A stretch of 64,000 bases of DNA from Antitrichia curtipendula (taxonomy: Eukaryota; Streptophyta; Bryopsida; Hypnales; Leucodontaceae), in NCBI GenBank assembly GCA_951230915.1, contig OX579633.1, forward strand, positions 1,116,001-1,180,000. Reading direction: 5' to 3'. The position numbers and the translations under genes were made by a program. Below are positions 46,201-55,643 of this stretch, one piece after another. The notes below the pieces were generated by a model. It was not told the origin of the DNA. It made no database searches and was given only the letters and a program-made list of their open reading frames with translations. Each line of letters starts with the position of its first letter. The stretch's first letter is position 1.

Positions 46201-47586
46201 ATGTATGGCCTCTTCTACTACGGCATTACCGAACGACATCAATCCGAGAAGCATCAAGACATGGCAAAATACGGCAGTTCCTTAGACATCAGGGACTTCT
46301 GCCATGAGAACTCGCCTTACCTTCCAGGTTATGAACGTCCAAGCAACCTATCAACTCCGAAACTAGATTCCGAGTCCACGTCGTCCTTAGCTGATACCAT
46401 CAAAATTGCAGAGAGGGAAGCCGAATTCCGTGGCCACGGTGGTGCCTTGGAACTCGGAATAAATGAGTTCGGGGCGAACACCGAGATGGTCGGCGGCGAC
46501 GACCTGGATGTTATCATTACGGATGTCGAGGTAGAGAATCGGTTTCCGGTATTGAAACCAGTCGAAGTTCAGGAAGAGGCAGAGGACACGGAGCAGGTGG
46601 AGGTGATGGTCGCGGCAGAGAAGAAGATAAGTAAGAAGGGCAAGATGCCCATTGAGGGGTCAGTAGCTATTTACGATCTGAGTGAACTCGAGGAGTCCTA
46701 CTCAGATCTGAATGACATTGACTACGGGGATGCGGAGGTCGACGAAGGGGGGCCCTCAAGTGCCAACAATGAAGTCGAATCAGCTTTGGAGGTGCGACCT
46801 AAGCCTACTGCGGAGTCCGTTGCCCCATCAGTTCAGGGTCAAACGAGTCTGCTTCCGGTGAAGCAAGAGAACAAAGACTTCTGGAAGCATCGTGCGGAGA
46901 GGAAGGCCCTGAAGAGGGCAGAAGAGGAAGCCAGATGGGCAGAGCAGCAGTTGGAGAAGGACATGTTGAAGGCGAAACTAGAGAAACTCAGGAAAGAGAA
47001 TGACTCTCTCAAGACACTGACGCAGGACCCGTCAGTCTCTCGGTCCCTTCAACAAATGAGTTCCGGATCTCCACAGGGCTCCGTTCAGAAGTCAACTTCG
47101 GCAAACATCCAGCATTATCCTTGAGGCGAGGATAATGCTGCGTCACCTCGGACCCGTGTGCAGCGAGCAACCTCGGCCGATACCCCGAAGGATCTTTGCG
47201 TCCAAGATAACGTTGTATCTCATCCTACCTTGGATGAGGACAGTACCAGACCCACTGCTGGTGAACCTGTACTACCGGATGTTCAACGGGAGGAACAAGG
47301 GCATGACGAGATCCCGGACCAGACTGGACCAGCAAGACCTGAAGCTGAATCGGGTTATCTTCAATGCGAAGATAACTTGAGCCGGCTCGCTGATGTCGGA
47401 CTCCAAGGGGAGTCAGTGCTAGAGACGCAAGAGGAAGGTGAGATTCCGGCGTATCCGGTACCGCTTGCGATTGCCTCTCCGGATCACAAAATGGTGGTTG
47501 AATTCGAGAACCCGCCTGACGAAGAGGAGAGCTTGGACTACGGGGATTACATGGACGAAGAAACGCCCAACATCGATCTCGGTCAG
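46201..47586 (+). CDS. Cargo gene, exon 3: acidic, coiled-coil segment with an in-frame TGA
   Basis: The acceptor GGTCCTGCAG ends at 46200 and the donor CAG|GTACAG is at 47586. The frame continues exon 2 in phase 0. It begins MYGLFYYGITERH, then is acidic (YSDLNDIDYGDAEVDEG). A heptad-like coiled coil follows near 46890-47020 (KALKRAEEEARWAEQQLEKD). A single TGA at 47122-47124 lies inside a 21-bp palindrome; downstream the same frame stays open for 154 more codons to the donor. CGA in the palindrome consensus would be Arg, so the stop looks like a C-to-T change. Either the protein ends here or this copy is a recent pseudogene. Confidence 0.6.
47111..47139. repeat. Palindrome in coding exon, extended to 29 bp, containing the stop codon
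   Basis: The core 47115-47135 is TTATCCTTG, AGG, CGAGGATAA, and four more bases pair on each side (AGCA...TGCT). The TGA at 47122-47124 lies inside it. Other exonic copies are 47190-47210 (weak), 47355-47375 (TTATCTTCA, ATG, CGAAGATAA) and 49654-49674 (weak). Confidence 0.8.
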
Positions 47587-48117
47587 GTACAGTCTCCAGC
47601 ATCTTCAGATCCCTACGATTATTCATGAGTCTGTCCATTGGGATGTAATGGATGTTCGTGTTGTGGGTTTCTCATGAGGGATCTCTTATGTCGATTCATT
47701 CTGATTGACAGGAGGGAATGGGCAGTCTCTGATTGTTTGGCGTCGACAATCTGCTCTTTGTGACTTCGTCTTGTAGGATAGTGTACATACTCGAGCGAAG
47801 TGTAGTGAATACTGTAACCAAATTAAATAGTAACTCATCAAAACCGGTAGACCGGATGTATCTTAATTACTTGAGAAATATATATACGGGGCACTCTTCT
47901 TTCGGTGAATTTCGTGTCTAATGGATGCATTTTGACCAAGCTTGTGCTCAGCGCAAAAAATATATGAGTGTGCTTCGACCGTTACCACTCAAATTACCTC
48001 TTACTAGAGGGGTTCTGCAGTCGCTTAGTGGGGTTAAGTACTGGTCGCCGTTTTATGAGTCACCTGATTCCGCATTTCAATAGGTAACTACATATCTTTT
48101 CTGTTTTGTTTGATCAG
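47587..48117 (+). other. Cargo-gene intron 4, or intergenic gap
   Basis: Donor GTACAG and acceptor TTTGATCAG fit a phase-0 intron joining exon 3 to the FCP1-like exon. Unlike the other introns, it contains no palindrome that I can see. If the splice is not used, the exon 3 frame ends at the TGA at 47626-47628. Confidence 0.5.
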
Positions 48118-48960
48118 GAAGTAGCAAGGAAGCGCAGAGAGAGAGTGCCGCGGAGTGTGTCCACGCTAGTTCCTCAACCGCGGCAGAAGTGGTTGAACCT
48201 TGTATTTGATTTGAACGGAGTACTGTGTGAGTGCTTGTTTCAAAAGTCATTTTTGGAACAACGGCATCACACAGTGCACGAGAATATATTTTCCGACCGA
48301 ATCCCCACCATCATTGAGCCCAAGGCCGTCTTCGTTCGTCCCAATATGAGGGAATTCTTAGACGAGCTTTCTAGGATTACGAATCGCATTGTTGTCTGGA
48401 GCTCCATGTTGAAGAAGACTGTGGAACCTGTCGCTGGTTTCCTGTTCCAAAACAACAAGGCGCCCTTCGATATCCTAGGCCAAGAACAGTGCAAGACGAT
48501 AGAAGTGTCCAAAGGGCAACACCTTAAACAGATTGGGAGCCCTTGGAAGTACCTGCTTCTCAAAGTGCTTGAAGAGCAATTGTTCTTAGACCCGGATGAT
48601 CCAACGTCCTTTAACAAGGACAACACTCTTCTCATTGACGACTCTCCGCAAAAGAGCATCCTCAATGAGAACGGGAATGCAATATTCCTTGAGAGTTGGA
48701 ATCATGAGATCCGTGGGGACAAAGTATTGTTGGGCAGTTTAGTTCCGTGGTTGAAACGACTTCATGAGGAATTTCCACTTGGTTGCTTGCGCGAGTTCGT
48801 TGATGCGAACCGCATTGGCATGCCCCCCTTGTCTCCTGAGTCCCATCATGCGTATGGACTGTTAGGCGGCATGAAGAAGTCCGCCAATAATTTTGGGTCC
48901 CATTTCGTCTTGCCGGGGATGAAACTAGTGATTGAGCTGGAGAGACGTAGGAAGAAATAG
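48118..48960 (+). CDS. Cargo gene, exon 4: FCP1-like HAD phosphatase domain
   Basis: 280 codons from the acceptor at 48117 to TAG at 48958-48960. The HAD/FCP1 fold is clear: motif I LVFDLNGVLCE, then FVRPNMREFLDEL, motif II IVVWSSM and motif IV LLIDDSPQKS. FCP1-type enzymes dephosphorylate proteins such as the RNA polymerase II tail. Here the second Asp of the DxDG motif is Asn (DLNG), which occurs in some plant HAD proteins and may reduce or abolish phosphatase activity. A basic N-terminus (RKRRERVPR) precedes it. It may be the C-terminal domain of the ParB-like protein, or a separate gene if exon 3 ends at its TGA. Confidence 0.75.
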   Translation, partial: EVARKRRERVPRSVSTLVPQPRQKWLNLVFDLNGVLCECLFQKSFLEQRHHTVHENIFSDRIPTIIEPKAVFVRPNMREFLDELSRITNRIVVWSSMLKKTVEPVAGFLFQNNKAPFDILGQEQCKTIEVSKGQHLKQIGSPWKYLLLKVLEEQLFLDPDDPTSFNKDNTLLIDDSPQKSILNENGNAIFLESWNHEIRGDKVLLGSLVPWLKRLHEEFPLGCLREFVDANRIGMPPLSPESHHAYGLLGGMKKSANNFGSHFVLPGMKLVIELERRRKK

Positions 48961-49270
48961 TACTTCTGTGTATACTCGTTGGTCGTAGAAAGCGTTGTAC
49001 ATACTGTCAATACAAATTATTATGTAAATTTCATTCTTGGGTATTAGTAAAATTTTGAAGTTTCATTTTGATTCTATGTTTTGTCTATGTTGAGTTATCT
49101 TTGGGTCAAGGATAAGTTCTGGTCTTTGAGATCTTGTTGTTTTTGGTTGGAGAATAGTTGTGGAGGCTTTGTCTTATCAATGAATTGAAGATATTAACTA
49201 TGCAAGTAGTTTGTTATCTTTGGACCGAGGATAAATTGTGTAAGGGTAATGTACTCTCCGTTTTCTTCAG
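48961..49270 (+). other. Gap with two palindromes between exon 4 and the next coding stretch
   Basis: Palindromes at 49095-49115 and 49214-49234. A polypyrimidine tract and TTCTTCAG acceptor end at 49270, so at least its right part is an intron. No matching donor is obvious before the 48958 stop. Confidence 0.55.
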
Positions 49271-50215
49271 GTCGGAGGGTCCGTATTGCACCTGTTGCAA
49301 CAGAGACAACCGCTCACCACTAGGAGCTTGTTGTCTGAATCGGATGCACCCATGTCTAGGAAATCCGAGTCGGCTGGAGCGAGCTTCTTGCCGTTCTCTT
49401 ATCCTAGGCCTTCTCTTCTCGGCTCTGCAACTAACGCGGCTTCCGCAGCCATCGACTTCTCAAAGGGGAATGTGGAGGAAGGCGTGGTCGACAGCCCACC
49501 CAGTAGAGGATCATTGAGGACCCCGATTTGCTCGCCTTCACCTATGAAGAAGAGTGACTTCATTCCTAGTCGATTGCGCTCGCAATCGCCAACGCTACGG
49601 ACTTCAAACACCCCACACAGGAAACTATATGTAGATGAAGAACAACAAGCGGTGGATCCTCGCCTTGAGGATGGACTAAAATCACCTGCAGCGGTTGCAT
49701 ATCACCTTCTATAGGGTGATGATTACAATACAGATTCCACAGGGAGAGGTTGCAAGAGGAAGGTCCCATCAGGTGCATGCAATGCAGGTCAGGTCCCATG
49801 CATCGCACAGATTATTGACTCCATTCCCTCTAAATCTGTGGGAGGCAGATCTTCGCCTTCTGGAGTACCTACATCCCATCGAACAAGTCTTCGAAATTTT
49901 CGAGGGTCAAATTACACACGATCAACAACAACTGCTGATCCGTATATAAGTACTATCAATAGACCATTTCCAAAGCCGCCTTGTCGAAGTTGCAAATCTC
50001 TTTCTAATGATGGTACAGCCGGAAGTGAACGCAAGCGACGAAGAGAAGTGAAGGAACTAATGCTGATGGGCATGTTTGGCCGTGTCCTTTCTGCGAGTGA
50101 AGACCCAAGGCCTTCTCGACACGAGGATATCCTTAGAGGATTGAGCAAGTTGAAAGCAGTAGAGGCAACCAATGAGGCAGCAAAAACTTGTTCTTCCACC
50201 AAGAATGATGGCTAG
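49271..50215 (+). pseudogene. Third coding stretch of the giant element, one in-frame TAG
   Basis: A frame opens at the acceptor at 49270 and runs to TGATGGCTAG at 50215. It is broken only by TAG at 49712-49714. The first half is Ser/Pro-rich (SPSPMKKSDFIPSRLRSQSP); the second has a basic, Cys-containing end (PFPKPPCRSCKSL, SERKRRREVKELM). No domain is recognised. It contains a weak 21-bp palindrome at 49654-49674 read as coding. It may be the 3' end of the cargo gene or a separate gene; an unnoticed intron around 49700-49770 could remove the stop. Confidence 0.5.
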
Positions 50216-50711
50216 TGGATTAGTTCCCTTTTGGAATGCAATGAATTTTGTATAGCATCCATTACTATTAATAGAATATTCATTCACATACATTTTTTAG
50301 AAAAGGCAAAGGCTTCATGTGCACATGGCCTTCATATTTTTAGACTATCACATTCAATCATTAGAATTACAGGAATGATTTCATTTCCTAGGCATTACGG
50401 TATATATAAATGAGATAAATTGGTTCATATGTAGATGGCATCTTAAGTAGATTCATTTTCTTCAACGTAAATTGACCACTTCAGTTGTTATAAATGTTAC
50501 ATACTTTTTGACACCCTATGTGGAATTCCATTTTGTATTGTTTGAGTTTGTGATTGCTCTAAGCAATTCTATAAACCCACAAAAATATATCTTCATGACC
50601 AATTTAAAATAGTAATCTCCTCATTAACTGTTGGTAAGGTTATCCATATTTATCTTTGCCTCCAACAACTTATCTTTGAAAAGAGGGACTTAGGTTCTCA
50701 TTTTGACCAGT

Positions 50712-50738
50712 TCGTCTCATTTTAATGAATATGGCCTT
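50712..50738 (-). repeat. Right terminal inverted repeat of the giant element
   Basis: The reverse complement of this segment begins AAGGCCATATTC and ends ATGAGACGA. It matches 30774-30800 at 26 of 27 bases, and the match continues loosely for a few bases (TGG). Confidence 0.88.
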
Positions 50739-50820
50739 CTGTAACCTAAGGCTTTCTTTTCCAATGAAGCGATCCAGCAACCGTGTACCACACAAATCTC
50801 GAGCATCACCATTCGTATTA
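50739..50820 (+). pseudogene. Kinase C' pseudogene, fragment 3
   Basis: After the CTGT duplication the sequence for PKAFFSNEAIQQPCTT and SSITI resumes the match to kinase C. A 7-base deletion lies near the junction (C has CAAGCAT there). It ends at TA (50819-50820), where a miniature element is inserted. Confidence 0.85.
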
Positions 50821-51233
50821 AGGTAGGAGGCTCTGAAAGCAAGCGGGCATTTAGAACTACCCATATAGACTTGCCTGAAATGGATGTAAGGTGGTCTTTA
50901 AATGGACCTTATGTAGTCATTGAATGGATCGGTAAAAAAAATATTATTTATTGCAAGAGCCAATCATTCTCTTTGTTTTTCCCCATTTTTCTCTAGAAAT
51001 TGCATGTGAAGGGTTTATGCAAAACCTAAGGTCATAAATAGGGACCTATGACTCATCACGTTTGAAAATTCATAAGTAATTCAAAAATGCTTCAAAAAAT
51101 ACAAAACAACTTGTGTTACAATCAAAATCTATTTTTCTTTGTCTGAAAAATGAGCTATAAATAATCCCATCCAAGAAACCACATGAAAAAGGCAGACCAG
51201 CCCTTAGATGCTCGCTTTCAGAGCCTCCTACCT
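50821..51233. mobile_element. 413-bp miniature inverted-repeat element with TA duplication
   Basis: Terminal inverted repeats AGGTAGGAGGCTCTGAAAGC at the left and GCTTTCAGAGCCTCCTACCT at the right, flanked by TA. Paralogue C has a single TA (58020-58021) at the matching point. TA target use fits Tc1/mariner-type miniature elements. No coding capacity. Confidence 0.85.
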
Positions 51234-51352
51234 TATCATTGTGCCATGCCATCCATACTGGCTGAAGCTCCAAGCCGTTCGAGATGAGGCGGCTAGTGAA
51301 GTTGCAAGCAAGAAGTTGTATTTCCCTTCGAAATTTCTTAAGGCTACAGTAT
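51234..51352 (+). pseudogene. Kinase C' pseudogene, fragment 4
   Basis: Encodes IVPCHPYWLKLQAVRDEAAS and KKLYFPSKFLKA, matching kinase C residues about 130-170. Similarity stops near 51352, so the kinase domain itself is absent. Confidence 0.85.
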
Positions 51353-54320
51353 CTGTGCTTATTGCCTCTGTCAAGATAACTATTGTACACCTAAAATTGT
51401 ACGCTTCCTAAAATTGCACTTTACATATTTTCGTCTAAAATGTACTCTCACTATTTATGAGAGTCTATGATCACTTTTAGGAACACCTATTTTCAGCACT
51501 TTGAAAATTTGTAGTTTATTCATATGGTGTTCAAAAAATGCATTCTAAGAGAATCCATAATCCCCAATTCACTACCAATAAGACTCTACAAAAAGTTTTC
51601 CAATATAATAATGGGAACTATGATGAATTGCTTATTTGTGCAATTTTAGGTGTAGTTACCTTAGTCACACACCCTTCGACCCCTAGATGATTCTCAAAGA
51701 TTTGATGCATAGTGCTCTCTTTGTGGTTTTCAATGGCTTGCGGAACTCTCAATCATTGAGGTTTTGGAACTGCCATTCTTTTTGCTCTGGAGGTGAAGAA
51801 ATGGGTTGGAGAATGATTTTCTTCAACAATTTTTTACTTCACCCCCCGAGTTCAATCTTCCTTATAAGTTGCTTGCACCACCTACGTTCTGCACCACCTG
51901 CATGCATTTATGATAGTGAATTAGTTGATTTTCCAAGAAAACCAAGGTGCTCACGTTCAGAAGGGAGGTCACATTGCCTTTTCACTCATCAGCTTCCCAC
52001 TATTCCTCTTATCTCTCACCACACTAGTATTCTTCAAGAAAATTAGCTTCTCGGAAAGGAGGTGACTCCCCTACTATGGCATCAATTCTTTGGTTTGTGA
52101 ATTTGAGTTTCCAAATCCTATCTAAGTATAACCGTATCCATACTACACAATGAGGTAGTAAATATGGTTAGGGTTTGGTTGGAGTAGACAAAGCCTCATG
52201 GTTACACTGTTCTTGTTTGAGTCTCCATTTTCAAAGATTACAGTGATTGCAATTTCCTTTAATTTTTAATTTTTTTTCTCTACTTTTGATGATTGGGCAT
52301 GTACAACTTATTGAAAACTTGCTCAAGAATCTTGATGATTGTATTTTAAACCAAATGAAAACCAATCCTCAAATAGATGTGATTAATTATACTAGCGTAA
52401 AAATCATGCATCAAGTGTAGCCTATTAGTTTTTTCCTATCCCCTAAACTAATCATTGTAATATAAAGTTTTTTTATCCCACAATAGAGCAAAGTCATAAA
52501 AATGAAAGAGAAATTTATATAAGCACTCTTGCAAATAGATGTTGCAATGCAATAGAACAAATCTGACATCGTGCAAAGCATCCTTTCTCTTGAATAAAAT
52601 TGATATAGATGCAGAACAAAACTTACTCTTTATTAAAAATGCAAGAGATTATTCTTAAATTTTGATGTTGGAATAGACTATTATTTTTTCTAAAAAGATT
52701 GTTGTTCTATGTGGGAATGTGGGATAGGTCTTGCTCGGAGTTCAATCAACAAAAGTAGGCAACAAAGATGAAGGTTATATGATATCGGCCAATTCTAAGG
52801 GTGGAGTTAGAAGAGGGGAAAGCTTAAGCAGAGACTAGTATACAATCTGCATGGAAGCATCATTGAAGCCATTTGGTATACGGATGGGAGAAAAAAAAAA
52901 CACTATATTCTCATGGGAAGGCATACCTATATGAACAAGCAAAAATAGATTTATGCAGGAGAACAATGTTCAAATTTATGGAGAGATAATAAAAAAGAAA
53001 GTTATTATCCCAACACTAGCAGAACCTCATTTGGTGAAGTACATTGCAATGTAGGTAGAGGAGTTGGACAATGAATGATTGCATAATGACATACTTACTA
53101 GCATACAAAAGTAAAATATTACTTTTCTAAGGACTTAAAGGAGTAGTGTATTAAATGCAACACCATGCATTGTAATAGTAAAATTGAGTTTGGCCAAATA
53201 GAATATATGAAACTTTGAAGCAATTTATAATTGCAAAGAGAAATTGTAATATTAGTCTAGAATATTCAATTTTATATTGAAATGTGTTAACAAAGTAATG
53301 AAGTTATAAATTAAAAGAGCTAATTTTCATTTTACACCATAGATGACAAAAAATTGATGTTTCATTTTACAATTTTGTACCATATAAAGAAAACAAAAAT
53401 GGGTAGTGCCCTCCTCAACTGGTGATGAGGTCAATTTTGCTTGTATAGTTAGTAAGTGCAATTTTATATGCCCAAGTGCAAAAATTACAAATTGAGTTTC
53501 TAAAGCTCCCTAAATAATCTTAAAACAATTATTTGCATAGACAACTGACAAGTTAGCACCTTTTGTGCCACATTGTCATGTACACATTTCTTTGTGTCAT
53601 GAGTCAATTTCAATTGATTGTCCCTAAATCATTGTGCTTGTTTGTTTTGATAATGCAATTAATGCTACTTAGAGAACAATTGGGGGACATTCCAAGGGGA
53701 AATATTTTTCATCTAATAGAACTACATTAAAAAATTGTTCAAAAAACATTCTCAATGCAATTGAAAATATCTTATATATGATACTTGCTAAAATGAGTGA
53801 AAAAAATAAATATAAACTTCTTTGTTATAAATTTGTATTTTCCATTATATTTTTTGAGTTTACCAAGAGCATTGAGGCATTCATTACCATTAAGTTTAGA
53901 AGAGTTCTTATTCTTGTACTAGGAGAAGAATGAGGCCTCTTAAGGGCCCTCTAGGTCTACATTAGCAGTTAATTCAACTATTTAATAAAAAATCTAATTT
54001 AAAAAACAAACCCTTCCGCAATTCAATGTAGAAAATTGTTGTCTAAGTCAGATTGCAATTTTTTTAGATATATATATATTTTAAATATAAAAAAAATAAA
54101 ATTATTTTGTCACAATTAATTGGTGAATTTAGTTTTTGAAAGGGAGGAGGCTAAATGAGGCCCAATTTTTTTCTAATGAACACCGATTTACATATGATGG
54201 AATCTTATCTAACATTCAATCTATATATTATGGCTTTGGATTGGTTCACCAAATATACACTGAAGCACATTGAAGATGCTCTAACTTTTACCTCTAAAGT
54301 CATTTTTACTATCTCTTTAC
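51353..54320. other. Non-coding, nothing recognised
   Basis: AT-rich sequence with short random frames. I see no exon, RNA gene or bounded element. Confidence 0.45.
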
Positions 54321-54620
54321 TTAAATTCATAAAACTATGATTTCAAAATATTTAATGAATTGGATCATTTTCACAAAGTTTTGAACCATTCTACAAACAT
54401 TTGCATTCAATTCATGTCAAGTTATTTAATAGCTTGCTACTCAATTTTTTTATAATTTATGCCATAATTTTTAAATTCATAAAACTATGATTTCAAAATA
54501 TTTAATGAATTGGATCATTTTCACAAAGTTTTGAACCATTCTACAAACATTTGCATTCAATTCATGTCAAGTTATTTAATAGCTTGCTACTCAATTTTTT
54601 TATAATTTATGCCATAATTT
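54321..54620. repeat. 150-bp perfect tandem duplication
   Basis: 54321-54470 and 54471-54620 both begin TTAAATTCATAAAACTATG and end TTTATGCCATAATTT. I see no difference between the copies, so the duplication is recent or an assembly artefact. Confidence 0.85.
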
Positions 54621-55139
54621 ATGCCATAATGATTTTAGAAGTAATGATTTATGCCATTTCTATTATTCATTTGAGTCATATGACATACAACAAATATTTT
54701 TGCTTAAGTCATGTTGAGTTAGTGGTTTCTGTAGCACGATCTTTCTTACAATCCATGTCATTTCTAATATCTTTCACGGTGACACTAAAAAGGCACAAAG
54801 CCCTAAAAATATCTTGAGCATGTCTACAAGAAACATTTACAAGTATAGTAGTCAGGATCAAAATAAGATGGCATGGTGAATGACATGAGTGAATCCTACA
54901 AAGGTGAAAAAGAGACCCAAGTCACCCAACAATCTAGGAGATGGGGCTACACTGGTCTTTTCACATAACATTCTAGAACTTCAAGAATTCATTCCATTGA
55001 CTGGGATGGATTGCAACCCTCTTTTACTACCAAAAACTGTTGCAAATCTTTAGTTGCAAGCTCCTCCCGTGGCACAACAACAAGTTTATTCCATACTATA
55101 GAAGCTAGGGAGACCTCAAGAATGATATACAATCACAAA
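54621..55139. other. Non-coding, nothing recognised
   Basis: No supported gene or element. Confidence 0.45.
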
Positions 55140-55290
55140 CAAGCAGCTAAACTTCAAGAGGCTCTGTCCTTGTAGCACTCGCTTGCTTTTCGAGTAAGAT
55201 AGATACTCGAACTTCCTCACTATAGTTTCTGTCAATGCAAGGCCTCCTTCCCCTTCGGTCCAGAACCAATAAAAAAAACACGTCAATGTG
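55140..55290 (-). repeat. Dispersed repeat shared with 23395-23560
   Basis: Same orientation and same CTTTTCGAGTAAG, GCCTCCTTCCCCTTCGGTCC and AACCAATAAA landmarks as the copy at 23.4 kb. Since the kinase blocks are inverted relative to each other, this shared orientation suggests a dispersed repeat rather than part of the duplication. Confidence 0.5.
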
Positions 55291-55643
55291 GGTGCCTGCA
55301 TCCACCGGTAAAAGAAAAAGTTCCCAATACTATTGAATCTTTTTCAATATAACCAGTGAAACGTTCCCCATCACTGGCCATGCACCCTCGAATGTCAGTC
55401 GATGACATTCCCCGGTGATATGCGGGCACAGCTTAGCATTTTGAGGAATCTAAATCCCCTCTTTCGGGAACCTGTCTTTGACGTATCATGGACGCTCGGA
55501 AGGCTGGAGACCTGATCAAGCACAGAAAACAAGCGCCCCCCCAAGAATTACGCAGGGTCAGGCGAAGGACTTTAAACGGAAATGATATCCTAGCTCCACC
55601 AAAACTCTTGTACGGTGGACTTCAGAGTTACCGCTATCGAACA

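Larger units (their letters stand above)
30774..50738. mobile_element. Giant 20 kb terminal-inverted-repeat element with transposase-like and ParB/HAD cargo genes
   Basis: 27-bp terminal inverted repeats (AAGGCCATATTC...GAGACGA; one mismatch) lie at 30774-30800 and 50712-50738. CTGT flanks both ends (30770-30773, 50739-50742). Kinase paralogue C has one CTGT at the matching place (58105-58108, minus sense), reconstructing CAC-CTGT-AAC. Inside are a transposase-like gene (minus, 31.6-34.3 kb), a multi-exon cargo gene (plus, 42.97-48.96 kb), a further coding stretch (49.27-50.2 kb) and about 33 copies of a 21-bp palindrome found nowhere else in the window. TTAA elements have inserted in its middle. 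The superfamily is uncertain; an 8-bp duplication with two mismatches (ACCTGTAA/TTCTGTAA) is an alternative reading. Confidence 0.85.
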
